From the IMG/VR virus record IMGVR_UViG_3300030116_002265, positions 1 to 33,762 of that record: 33,762 bases of DNA; one strand, 5' to 3'. A model generated the notes under the pieces. The model saw nothing but the letters and a program-made list of their open reading frames with translations. It made no database searches and was not told where the DNA came from. How positions within the stretch are numbered: the first letter of the stretch is position 1; every line of letters starts with the position of its first letter. Source of the stretch: a virus. This document shows positions 1 to 7,449 of this stretch, in pieces. The position numbers and the translations under genes were made by a program.

Positions 1-2
1 CT

Positions 3-773
3 GCAATGACTGGATCTGTTGGTAACACGGTAGAAACTGGAACTGGAACTTTTAGTCTAACTGGTAATTCTGCTGAAACTCTAATTGCAGGAACATCATC
101 TTCTACAATAACTTTTACTGTGACCGTTGTTAGTGGTAATCCTTCAAACCATCCTTATTACAATCAAGGATCAACAAATAAGTACGCTATTAATGGATCG
201 ACTGCTACCAGTGATGTTACTTTAACCATGTATGAAGGTAACACTTATAGATTTGATCAAAGTGATAGTAGTAATGATGGTCATCCAATTAATTTTTATG
301 AGACTGCGGATAAAAACACTGCTTATAGCAGTGGTGTTACTTTTAACATAGATGGTTCCACTGTTTCACGAGATCAGTATGTAGACAGTAGCACTTTTAA
401 CGCAGGCACAACGAGATATATAGAAATAACTGTCCCAGCTGGAGCACCAACATTGTATTATCAATGTTATAACCACGCTCTGATGGGATATTTTGGAACC
501 ACTCCTTTTTCTGTATTAATAGTAACGACAACTGGAGCACCAACTACTGGTGTTGTAGGAACAACTGCTCTAGGAGATGAAACAGTTATAGGAACTGCTG
601 ATGTTGCAGTCACTCTAGCTGGTCTTAGTATTAGTGTAGGCACACTTGCCTTAACTGGTACTTCTGTGGTATCTTTAACTGGAGTTAATGCAACTGGTTC
701 GACTGGTGAAGAACAAGTTTATAGTTTAATTAAACCCACGCAAGTGGCTAACTGGATAGAGAAGGCAGCATAA
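3..773 (+). CDS. Virion surface/fibre protein with cupredoxin-like domain (5' partial)
   Basis: The frame is open to the left edge, so the gene probably begins upstream; the first ATG inside is at 6. The visible 255 residues are rich in Thr, Ser and Gly, as in phage fibre and decoration proteins. Numbered from that ATG, residues 70-170 look like a cupredoxin: a His in GHPINF (H93) and a C-x-x-H-x-x-M cluster in YYQCYNHALMG (C154, H157, M160). This is the His, Cys, His, Met ligand set of type 1 copper proteins, and the end resembles the azurin GHSALMKG segment. The rest looks like beta-repeat fibre sequence. The stop overlaps the next start (TAATG), placing it in the fibre operon. A structural role is inferred from neighbours; copper binding is a prediction. 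Confidence 0.7.
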   Translation, partial: AMTGSVGNTVETGTGTFSLTGNSAETLIAGTSSSTITFTVTVVSGNPSNHPYYNQGSTNKYAINGSTATSDVTLTMYEGNTYRFDQSDSSNDGHPINFYETADKNTAYSSGVTFNIDGSTVSRDQYVDSSTFNAGTTRYIEITVPAGAPTLYYQCYNHALMGYFGTTPFSVLIVTTTGAPTTGVVGTTALGDETVIGTADVAVTLAGLSISVGTLALTGTSVVSLTGVNATGSTGEEQVYSLIKPTQVANWIEKAA

Positions 774-1786
774 TGGCAACATATGTTAACAATTTAAGAT
801 TAAAAGAAATAGCAACTGGTGATGAATCAGGAACATGGGGTACTTCAACCAATACAAATCTTGAATTAATTGGTGAAGCACTAGGTTTTGGTACGGAAGC
901 CATAACCACAAATGCTGATACACATACTACGACTGTAGCAGATGGATCGGCAGATGAGGGCAGAGCCATGTATATTAAATATACTGGTACATTAGATTCT
1001 GCATGTACAATAACTATAGGTCCAAATACTTTAAAAAGAGTCCACATGATTGAGAACGCTACAAGTGGATCACAAAATATAATTATATCACAAGGCTCTG
1101 GTGCAAATGTAACCATAGGTCCAGGCGATACAAAAGTCGTTTACCTTGATGGTGCAGGTTCTGGTGCAGCTGTTGTAGATGCTTTTGTGGATTTAGATTT
1201 ATCTGGTGGTTCTGTAAATGTGAGCACAGTCAAAACTAATTCTGGTGATATGACATTTGATTCTGCTGGAGATATTATTCTCGATGCAGATGGTGCTGAT
1301 GTTATATTTAAAGATGGCGGAACATCTATTGCACACTTAACAAACTCAAGTAGCGATTTTGTTATTGAAACAAAAGTACAAGATAAAGACTTTATTGTAA
1401 AAGGAAACGATGGTGGCTCTGGTATTACAGCACTTACAATTGATATGTCTGGTGCTGGAGCGGCGACTTTTAACAATGATGTAACTGCTTTTTCTGACGA
1501 AAGACTTAAAGAAGATATACAACCTATTGTTGGTGGACTTGAAAAAGTTATGCAACTACAAGGTGTAAGTTACAAAAGAAACGATGTTGAAAATGCTAAA
1601 ACACAGATAGGTGTGATAGCTCAACAAGTCGAATCAATCTTACCAGAAGTTGTTTTGACTGCCGATGATGAAATGGGTACAAAATCAGTTGACTATTCTA
1701 AGATGACTGCTGTACTAATAGAGGCAGTAAAAGAGTTAAAACAAGAAATAACACAACTAAAACAACAAATAAATAACGGAGCATAA
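773..1786 (+). CDS. Tail fibre/spike protein with C-terminal S74 self-cleaving chaperone domain
   Basis: 337 residues. The N-terminal part (about 1-60, with GDESGTWGTSTNTNLELI) is of a kind common in marine phage fibre proteins. The middle (140-235) is beta-rich with repeated aspartates (GDIILDADGADVIF). The last 97 residues form a Peptidase_S74/intramolecular chaperone domain beginning at S241 in SDERLKEDI, then QIGVIAQQVESILPEVV and VDYSKM, and ending in a coiled coil. In the endosialidase family this domain assembles the trimeric fibre and cuts itself off just before the Ser of the S-D-x-R-L-K motif, so the mature fibre would be about 240 residues. The start overlaps the previous stop. Confidence in S74 is high; the receptor is unknown. 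Confidence 0.9.
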   Translation: MATYVNNLRLKEIATGDESGTWGTSTNTNLELIGEALGFGTEAITTNADTHTTTVADGSADEGRAMYIKYTGTLDSACTITIGPNTLKRVHMIENATSGSQNIIISQGSGANVTIGPGDTKVVYLDGAGSGAAVVDAFVDLDLSGGSVNVSTVKTNSGDMTFDSAGDIILDADGADVIFKDGGTSIAHLTNSSSDFVIETKVQDKDFIVKGNDGGSGITALTIDMSGAGAATFNNDVTAFSDERLKEDIQPIVGGLEKVMQLQGVSYKRNDVENAKTQIGVIAQQVESILPEVVLTADDEMGTKSVDYSKMTAVLIEAVKELKQEITQLKQQINNGA

Positions 1787-1789
1787 TAA

Positions 1790-3073
1790 GTGGCGATACC
1801 AAGTTCTGGACAATCTTTATCTTTCTCTGCACTTAGAACTGAATTTGTTGGTGGGTCTAGTGCAATTAGTTTAGGTGACCTTTACAGAGGTGGTTCTAAT
1901 ATTTTAAAAAAAGCTGGAGATAATCAAGCTACAAATCTTGCCGCTAGTGTTGCTACTTCTGGTTCATTAGATGTTAGTGATTATTACGATCAAGCAAAAG
2001 GATTTACTTTCACTTATTCTACTACTTTTTTGAGTGGATCAAGTGGAACAGATCAAAATGTATCAACATTGTTTGGTGATGATTACGATGTTAATTATCC
2101 AAAGAATGTTGTTATACCATCAGGTATAACACTAGGATCTAACAACACAGCAGAATATGGTTTAGAAGTAGATTCTGGTGGAGCTGGTACAATAACAATT
2201 ACTAATAACGGAAACATTATTGGAGCGGGTGGAGCTGGTGGATCAGCTGGAGCCGCAGGTACTGGTGGAGCGGGTGGAGCTGGAGGCAATGGATCAGCTG
2301 GAGGCGATGCCGTAAAAGCCGCAGTTGCATGTACCATTATAAATAACGGAAGTATCTTAGCTGGAGGCGGTGGTGGAGCCGCTGGTGGTGGAGGTGGACT
2401 AGGTGGAGCTCTTCAACAACAGCAACAAACCACTGGTCAACAAGGTCCGACTTATTATGCTGGTGGATATGCTACACAACAATATATTTGGCAAGGAATT
2501 TTTCAACAAGGTTTTGGAAACCCTATAGGTGCTCAAGCTAACTGGGGTCCTGGAAATCCAGATGGTATAGTTGGGACAACAGCATCATCTCATCCTCGTT
2601 ATATTCCAGGTTTGGCTGGACAGACTTCATTTACATTTGGACAGTATACTTATTATAGAGGTGGCTATAGAGGTGCTAACCAATTTAATACTTTCAACAC
2701 CCTCTATAATATATATAGACAATTTCCTCAATCACAACAAACTCAAGTGGCTGGACATGCAGGAGCCGCAGGTGGAGCTGGTGGATTAGGAAGAGGATTT
2801 AATAATCAACCTGGTGGAGACTCTGGTGCATCTGGAGGTTCTGGAACAACTGGTCAAGCTGGAAACGGTGGAAACGGTGGAAACGGAGGCGATGGTGGTG
2901 GCTATGGTCAAGCTGGTTCATCTGGTCAAGCTGGTCAAGCGGGAACAAATTCATCTACTAATGGGTCTGCCGCAGGTAGTGCAGGTAGTGCGGGAGCGGC
3001 AGGTAATTATATCGAAGGAATTTCAAACGTAACTTTAACAAATAACGGCACAGTCGCAGGAGGCACAGAATAA
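1790..3073 (+). CDS. Glycine-rich tail tip/fibre protein
   Basis: 427 residues from a GTG start two bases after the previous stop. The N-terminus (MAIPSSGQSLSFSALRTEF, then ISLGDLYRGG) is a recurring module of marine phage fibre-associated proteins. Two long Gly/Ala-rich stretches (about 140-205 and 320-410) consist of GGAGG, GNGG and GQAG repeats, and a Gln/Tyr-rich segment lies between them (about 207-318). Glycine-rich sandwiches of this kind form polyglycine II lattices in the adhesin tips of some T4-like phages, so a receptor-binding tip is a reasonable inference. It could instead be a decoration protein. Codon repeats in the DNA suggest the Gly regions can change length. Confidence 0.75.
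   Translation: MAIPSSGQSLSFSALRTEFVGGSSAISLGDLYRGGSNILKKAGDNQATNLAASVATSGSLDVSDYYDQAKGFTFTYSTTFLSGSSGTDQNVSTLFGDDYDVNYPKNVVIPSGITLGSNNTAEYGLEVDSGGAGTITITNNGNIIGAGGAGGSAGAAGTGGAGGAGGNGSAGGDAVKAAVACTIINNGSILAGGGGGAAGGGGGLGGALQQQQQTTGQQGPTYYAGGYATQQYIWQGIFQQGFGNPIGAQANWGPGNPDGIVGTTASSHPRYIPGLAGQTSFTFGQYTYYRGGYRGANQFNTFNTLYNIYRQFPQSQQTQVAGHAGAAGGAGGLGRGFNNQPGGDSGASGGSGTTGQAGNGGNGGNGGDGGGYGQAGSSGQAGQAGTNSSTNGSAAGSAGSAGAAGNYIEGISNVTLTNNGTVAGGTE
2861..2949 (+). repeat. Short tandem repeats inside the glycine-rich gene
   Basis: Three near-perfect 9-base copies (GGAAACGGT/A) run from 2861 to about 2889. The following bases hold repeated GGTCAAGC units, also seen at about 2853. They keep the reading frame and encode Gly-Asn-Gly and Gly-Gln-Ala units. 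Such repeats are prone to slippage in multiples of three. Confidence 0.6.
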
Positions 3074-3432
3074 TGGCTATATCATATACATGGTCTATAC
3101 AAAAACTTTATACAAAAGATATAACAGAGGGTGGTCAAACTTATACTGATGTTATAAAAAGAACAATAGGAACTTTAACTGGAACACAATCAGGTGAAGA
3201 AGTTATTCACGGTTTTGACCTTGATTTAAGAAATCCTTCCTCATGGTCTGATTTTACTGCATATGATTCACTGTCAGAAGCTAATGTTGTTTCTTTTGTA
3301 GAAACAAGAATAGGGTCAGACATGATAGCTTCTATTAAAGCAGAAATGGAAAACATGATGGCAACTAAACTAGAGTATGCTGGTGCAACTATAAAAGGAA
3401 CTGATGAGAATCCAACTTTTCCTTGGAGTTAA
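3073..3432 (+). CDS. Small conserved phage protein (DUF7936-like)
   Basis: 119 residues, start overlapping the previous stop (TAATG). It begins ISYTWSIQKLYTKD and has a middle DLDLRNPSSWSDFTAYDSLSEA followed by a helical end. The overall pattern (an N-terminal YxW strand, a TPYDSLTE-like segment, a helical C-terminus) recalls a small family common beside fibre genes in marine phages that I know as DUF7936. The family assignment is from memory. Function is unknown; its place between the fibre genes and the oxygenase run suggests a virion or assembly role. Confidence 0.65.
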   Translation: MAISYTWSIQKLYTKDITEGGQTYTDVIKRTIGTLTGTQSGEEVIHGFDLDLRNPSSWSDFTAYDSLSEANVVSFVETRIGSDMIASIKAEMENMMATKLEYAGATIKGTDENPTFPWS

Positions 3433-3972
3433 ATGAATAAAATTTTAAACTTACTTTCAGAGTCACAAGTTTCTCTGTTAAAATCACATTTTGATTATGT
3501 CTGTAATATGCTTCCAAGAAGCATGAGTGATTCTAATATGATAGGACATAACTCTCACGAAATGTATGCAGATCCTATAACTGAAAATATCTTAAACTAT
3601 GTACATCCAACTATTCAAGAGGCGTATGGTAAAGAGTTATGCCCTACTTACTCTTTTTGGAGAAGATACTATGAAGGACAAACTTGTGCCGCACATAAAG
3701 ATAGACCAGCTTGTGAAGTTAGTATTACTTTGAATGTAGGTGGTACACCTAGAAGTGACTGGAGTATATTTGTAGATAATAAAGAATTTAGTTTAAGCGA
3801 AGGACAAGGTGTTTTATATAAGGGTTGTGATCAAATGCACTGGCGAAATGCACTGCCTTATGAAAGCCATACACAAATTTTTTTGCATTTCATAGAAAAA
3901 GATGGTAAGTTCTATCCGAAACATAAGTACGATGAAAGACAATCTTTATATCATGAGGCTGTCCAGAGATGA
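3433..3972 (+). CDS. 2OG-Fe(II) oxygenase-like protein 1 (prolyl-hydroxylase type)
   Basis: 179 residues, starting directly after the previous stop. The double-stranded beta-helix signature is visible: H88-K-D90 in CAAHKDRPACEVS, and the distal H136 in CDQMHWRNAL, followed by QIFLHF. This fits the phage family ending HWR...QvFLHyv, related to prolyl 4-hydroxylases, which use Fe(II), O2 and 2-oxoglutarate. The residue ten after the distal His, normally Arg or Lys to hold 2-oxoglutarate, is H146, so cosubstrate binding may be unusual. First of seven consecutive genes with this fold pattern. The substrate is unknown; it could be a virion protein, a host protein or a nucleotide. Confidence 0.75.
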   Translation: MNKILNLLSESQVSLLKSHFDYVCNMLPRSMSDSNMIGHNSHEMYADPITENILNYVHPTIQEAYGKELCPTYSFWRRYYEGQTCAAHKDRPACEVSITLNVGGTPRSDWSIFVDNKEFSLSEGQGVLYKGCDQMHWRNALPYESHTQIFLHFIEKDGKFYPKHKYDERQSLYHEAVQR

Positions 3973-3975
3973 GAT

Positions 3976-4542
3976 ATGAAAAGAAATATTATTGTTGCAA
4001 AGAACGCTATAAGTTCTGATTTATGTAATGCTATAATCAACACAACAAAAAATACCTTTACACCTGCTCAGATAGGTGGAGATTCAAGTAGAGACGCAAC
4101 AATAAGAAGAAGCGAAACAAGTTGGTTAAGAGGATCAATAAAACATCTTGAGGTGTATACTCCAATATTACAGCTTATAAAAAAAGTTAATCAAGACTTT
4201 TATGGCTTTGACTTGACAGATCCAGAGCCTTTTCAAATAACAAGATACGATGAACAAAATCAAGGGTTCTATCATCCTCACGAAGACGGAGTTTACGACC
4301 CACTTCCAGTTGGTAGTTTTGTAAGAAAGTTGTCTTTGTCTATTCAACTTACCTCACCAGAATACTATGAAGGAGGAGAGTTTGAGTTTCCAGATGATAA
4401 AGAAAAATTTAATGTAGAGGATTCTAAACAACAAGGGACAGCTATATTTTTCCCCTCTTATATAAAACACGGTGTAAAACCAGTTACAAAAGGCACGAGA
4501 TATAGTTTAGTTTGTTGGGTGTTGGGACCGATGTTTGCATGA
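3976..4542 (+). CDS. 2OG-Fe(II) oxygenase 2 (PKHD/PiuC-like hydroxylase)
   Basis: 188 residues with the clearest oxygenase signature of the seven: iron ligands H102-E-D104 (in YHPHEDG) and H165 (in YIKHGVKPV), and R175 exactly ten residues later for the 2-oxoglutarate carboxylate. The strand EGGEFEFPD and the PFQITRYDEQNQGFYHPHED segment are typical of PKHD-type hydroxylases. The expected reaction is hydroxylation of an amino-acid side chain or small molecule with 2-oxoglutarate decarboxylation. It follows the previous gene by three bases, and its stop overlaps the next start (ATGA), so translation is coupled. High confidence in the family, none in the substrate. Confidence 0.88.
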   Translation: MKRNIIVAKNAISSDLCNAIINTTKNTFTPAQIGGDSSRDATIRRSETSWLRGSIKHLEVYTPILQLIKKVNQDFYGFDLTDPEPFQITRYDEQNQGFYHPHEDGVYDPLPVGSFVRKLSLSIQLTSPEYYEGGEFEFPDDKEKFNVEDSKQQGTAIFFPSYIKHGVKPVTKGTRYSLVCWVLGPMFA

Positions 4543-5093
4543 GAATAGAAGTATTTCCGACACTGCTTTATTGCTATCATTTAGAAAATCAAAATCAGAT
4601 AAAAGAAAAAGTAGAAAACTATTATGACAAACACAAGAATGAGAGTGCTACGCCTAATGAATGGAATTGTGATTTGTTCACATCCTATGGCACAAACACA
4701 TTTCCTATACAAGAATGTCTAGACGCTTTTAATCCAATATTAGAAGAGTTTCAAAAAGAAACAAAACTATTTGGAAAAATAGTTTTAACAGATATGTGGT
4801 TAAATGTGTATCAAAAACAAAACTGGCAAGAAAAACACGTTCATTCTCCAGGTCAATGGTCTAGTGTATATTATGTTCACTTCGATCCAAACGAACATAG
4901 AGCAACTAAATTTCATAATCCGATTGAGACATTACTTGCTTCCAATGGCATTAAAGAAAACTGTGTATCTCCCACGGTAAAAGAAGGAGATATGGTTATT
5001 TTTCCCGCATGGCTAGAACATGCCGCACCAATGAATAAATCTTCTAAGTTGAGATCCACTATATCGTTTAATTTTTTTATTGAAGGAAACTAG
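4539..5093 (+). CDS. 2OG-Fe(II) oxygenase-like protein 3 (2OG-FeII_Oxy_5 type)
   Basis: I place the start at 4539 (ATGA overlap with the previous stop, giving MRIEVFPTLL) rather than 4512, because family members begin with this VFPTPLY-like segment. The protein has 184 residues. The motif WLNVYQKQNWQEKHVHSPGQWSSVYYV and the end DMVIFPAWLEHAAP...LRSTISFNFF match the family known as TIGR02466/2OG-FeII_Oxy_5. Candidate metal residues are H100 and H102 (an HxH in place of HxD) and H161, with R172 as the 2-oxoglutarate anchor. It shares the family of the next gene, so the pair may be an old duplication. Confidence 0.82.
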   Translation: MRIEVFPTLLYCYHLENQNQIKEKVENYYDKHKNESATPNEWNCDLFTSYGTNTFPIQECLDAFNPILEEFQKETKLFGKIVLTDMWLNVYQKQNWQEKHVHSPGQWSSVYYVHFDPNEHRATKFHNPIETLLASNGIKENCVSPTVKEGDMVIFPAWLEHAAPMNKSSKLRSTISFNFFIEGN

Positions 5094-5096
5094 AGA

Positions 5097-5702
5097 ATGA
5101 ACGTGCAACTTAAAGACTGTTTTCCAACACCACTATATAGTTCGTATTTAGATATAGACACAAATATATATATTAAAAAGGTGTATGAAGAAGAAAGTAA
5201 ATCTAAAGGTAGACGAAGAAGCAACACGGGTTGGCAGTCTCTTGATTTAGATGTAAAACAATACAAAGAATTATTTGACAAGATAAATCCTCACATAATT
5301 GAATATTACAAAATATTTAATTGTTCGGCAGAATTACACATGTCTAATGCTTGGTTTAATATAAATAGGTACAAAGATATGAACTCATCACATCATCATG
5401 CCTCTTCAGCCGTATGTGGAATTTTATATTTTAAAGTGCCAGACAATAGTGGAGACATTGGTTTTGAGAATCCTAATCCTTTTATTGGGTCTACTTGGAT
5501 TCAAGGCACAACAGACGATACATTAAATAAATATAATGCAGAAACTATTTATTATAAATCAGAAGAGAAATTATTAATTTTATTTCCAGGTTATTTAAGA
5601 CATGTGGTAAGACCAAACATGTCAAATGAAGATAGAATATCTATGGCTTTTAACACAAATGTTTTTTTCAAAGGAGACTTTAATGAACCTAGAAAACTAT
5701 AA
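5097..5702 (+). CDS. 2OG-Fe(II) oxygenase-like protein 4 (2OG-FeII_Oxy_5 type)
   Basis: 201 residues, three bases after the previous stop. Its layout matches its neighbour: an N-terminal CFPTPLYSSYL, a central SNAWFNINRYKDMNSSHHHASSAVCGILYF, then LILFPGYLRHVVRPN...EDRISMAFNTNVF. Candidate iron ligands are H99 and H101 (HxH form) and H169, with R180 for 2-oxoglutarate. An ENPNP segment at 124-128 parallels the FHNP segment in the preceding protein. Its 3' end overlaps the next gene by 20 bases. Family confidence is high; the biological substrate is unknown. Confidence 0.82.
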   Translation: MNVQLKDCFPTPLYSSYLDIDTNIYIKKVYEEESKSKGRRRSNTGWQSLDLDVKQYKELFDKINPHIIEYYKIFNCSAELHMSNAWFNINRYKDMNSSHHHASSAVCGILYFKVPDNSGDIGFENPNPFIGSTWIQGTTDDTLNKYNAETIYYKSEEKLLILFPGYLRHVVRPNMSNEDRISMAFNTNVFFKGDFNEPRKL

Positions 5703-6333
5703 AAAAATAGTTCAAGAAAGATTCCCAATAGATCCAAAGAATTTACCTTACTATATTGTTTATGATGATTTTTTACCTGCTCACGAGTTTGGTAATTTAA
5801 AAAGTTACTTGTCAAGTGATTTTCCTTGGGGAATTGCAAATAAATTAAATTATGATGATCAAAACCCATACTTAGTAAGAAAAATATATGACGTTGAACA
5901 CCCAGCTAGACATGAGTGGACATCTCATATTGATACAGAGCCTTTTGTTTATATAACACAAAAAATAGGCATGGTTGCTATGTTAAGATTAAAAGCAAAT
6001 ATGTATTTTAATAGTCACGTTAAGGATATACATTATCCTCACATTGATTATCAATTTCCACATCAAGGAGCTTTGTTTTATTTAGATGACTGTGACGCTC
6101 CTACTTACATGTCAGATGGAGTGGGTATTGAAAGTAAACAAAATAGACTTTTACTTTTTAACGCATCAACGGCTCATTCTAGTTCAGCACCAACTGATAA
6201 AAGCTATAGACAAACTATTAACATTAATTATTTTGGAGGAGGTATTCGTAATGATTACTTAAGATTAATTAAAGATCCTACTGTAATATCTGAACATGTT
6301 CCTTTTACGATTAAGCCAGATGGGAGAACATAA
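5683..6333 (+). CDS. 2OG-Fe(II) oxygenase-like protein 5
   Basis: The start at 5683 is chosen because AAGGAG lies seven bases upstream; a longer frame back to 5626 would overlap the previous gene further without a ribosome site. The protein has 216 residues. It begins with the usual YYIVYDDFLPAHEFGNLKSYL helix-strand entry of phage oxygenases. Iron ligands are H120-I-D122 (YPHIDYQF) and H165 (ASTAHSSSAP), with R176 as anchor in KSYRQTINI. GALFYLDDCD and RLLLFN form the expected core strands. The TAATG junction couples it to the next gene. Confident on fold and ligands, not on substrate. Confidence 0.82.
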   Translation: MNLENYKKIVQERFPIDPKNLPYYIVYDDFLPAHEFGNLKSYLSSDFPWGIANKLNYDDQNPYLVRKIYDVEHPARHEWTSHIDTEPFVYITQKIGMVAMLRLKANMYFNSHVKDIHYPHIDYQFPHQGALFYLDDCDAPTYMSDGVGIESKQNRLLLFNASTAHSSSAPTDKSYRQTININYFGGGIRNDYLRLIKDPTVISEHVPFTIKPDGRT

Positions 6334-6896
6334 TGCAGTTTCAAACATATCAATCAAAACTAATAGAAGATAATCATCAAGAGTTTTTAACAGAATGCGA
6401 AAGAGCAGTAGCTAAATTAGATGATAACTTTCCAGGTGAAGACAAAACGTGGAGTTATTACAAATATAATTTTTTCGTTGTCACTGCGGGAAGTAAACTG
6501 TTCTATAATTTATTTAAAGAAATGCAATGGTGTATTAGAAATTTCTGCCAAACTAATGAGCCTCTTTGGTGGGGATGTTGGTTAAATTACCATGAGTCAG
6601 ACAAAGTATTAGACTGGCATAATCATGGTTCAGATTATCATGGATATGTATCTATTGAACCAAAAAACACTGTTACTGAGTTTAAACAATGGAAAGTTAA
6701 TAATAAAATAGGACAAATCTACATAGGAGAAGGTGGACATGAACACAGAGTTGTTGTTAATGAAAACTTTGACACACCTAGAATTACTCTTGGTCTTGAT
6801 ATTTATAAAAACTTAAATTTTTTTGAAGACCTAAAAGAAGAAGATGGCGTTGTTACAACCAAAGTATTAGGTAATATGTGTTACATACCATGTTAG
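6333..6896 (+). CDS. 2OG-Fe(II) oxygenase-like protein 6 (HxH variant)
   Basis: 187 residues. It contains WWGCWLNYHESDKVLDWHNHGSDYHGYVS and, later, GQIYIGEGGHEHRVVV...TPRITLGLDI. The likely metal residues are H96 and H98 (HxH form) and H136 or H138, with R150 as the 2-oxoglutarate anchor. The many Trp and His residues around the site are typical of phage members. It is more diverged than its neighbours, so the assignment rests on motif order and context. The last seven bases overlap the next gene. Confidence 0.68.
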   Translation: MQFQTYQSKLIEDNHQEFLTECERAVAKLDDNFPGEDKTWSYYKYNFFVVTAGSKLFYNLFKEMQWCIRNFCQTNEPLWWGCWLNYHESDKVLDWHNHGSDYHGYVSIEPKNTVTEFKQWKVNNKIGQIYIGEGGHEHRVVVNENFDTPRITLGLDIYKNLNFFEDLKEEDGVVTTKVLGNMCYIPC

Positions 6897-7429
6897 AAAA
6901 ATCTAGTTTTATTTATTTTGAAAATTTTCTCCCTACAAATTATTTTGAGGAACTTCAACAGTTAATGACAAGTGGAGACTTTGAATGGTTTTATAGAAGT
7001 CAATCAACAGAGAGTGATAAAGAGTCAAGTTTTACACACGCTTTATATGCTGATGAAAGTGGACAAGTCGCAACAAGCCATCATTGCGAAAAATTTAAAA
7101 CTCTGTTTGATGAAATGTTAAAAAAGTTTGGTGGAGAAAGAATAATAAGAGCAAGAGCTGTTTTGTACACTAAAAGAAATGAAATAACTTACACTGGAAA
7201 ACACTATGATGTTATTAACTTTGATTCGAAACCAGTGCAAGATCCTATTAAAATAGCATTGTTGAACTTTCATACATGTAATGGTGGAACAGTAGTCGGA
7301 AACACAAAAGTACCTTCAGTTGAAAATTCTGCTATACTTTTTAATAACACAACTGCTCATAGTGGTTTTATACAAAGTGATACTCCAATAAGAATTGTAT
7401 TAAACTTTGTGTTTGTTGCCAATAATTAG
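6890..7429 (+). CDS. 2OG-Fe(II) oxygenase-like protein 7
   Basis: I choose the ATG at 6890 over the GTG at 6878, because family members begin near FIYFENFLPTNYFEELQ. The protein has 179 residues. Iron ligands are H105-Y-D107 (GKHYDVINF) and H157 (TTAHSGF), with R168 as the 2-oxoglutarate anchor in TPIRIVLNF. GGTVVGNTK and SAILFNN are the strands expected before the distal His. It closes the island; a 20-base gap then leads to the large tail protein gene. The family is clear and the substrate unknown. Confidence 0.8.
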   Translation: MLEKSSFIYFENFLPTNYFEELQQLMTSGDFEWFYRSQSTESDKESSFTHALYADESGQVATSHHCEKFKTLFDEMLKKFGGERIIRARAVLYTKRNEITYTGKHYDVINFDSKPVQDPIKIALLNFHTCNGGTVVGNTKVPSVENSAILFNNTTAHSGFIQSDTPIRIVLNFVFVANN

Positions 7430-7449
7430 AGTTAGTGGTATCATGACCT

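Noticed and set aside
2571-3032. Two 72-residue + frames inside the glycine-rich gene
   Set aside because: They are frame shadows of Gly codons giving Leu/Val/Glu repeats, with no ribosome site.
4512-4538. Upstream ATG for the third oxygenase
   Set aside because: The ATGA overlap at 4539 and the family's usual N-terminus favour the later start.
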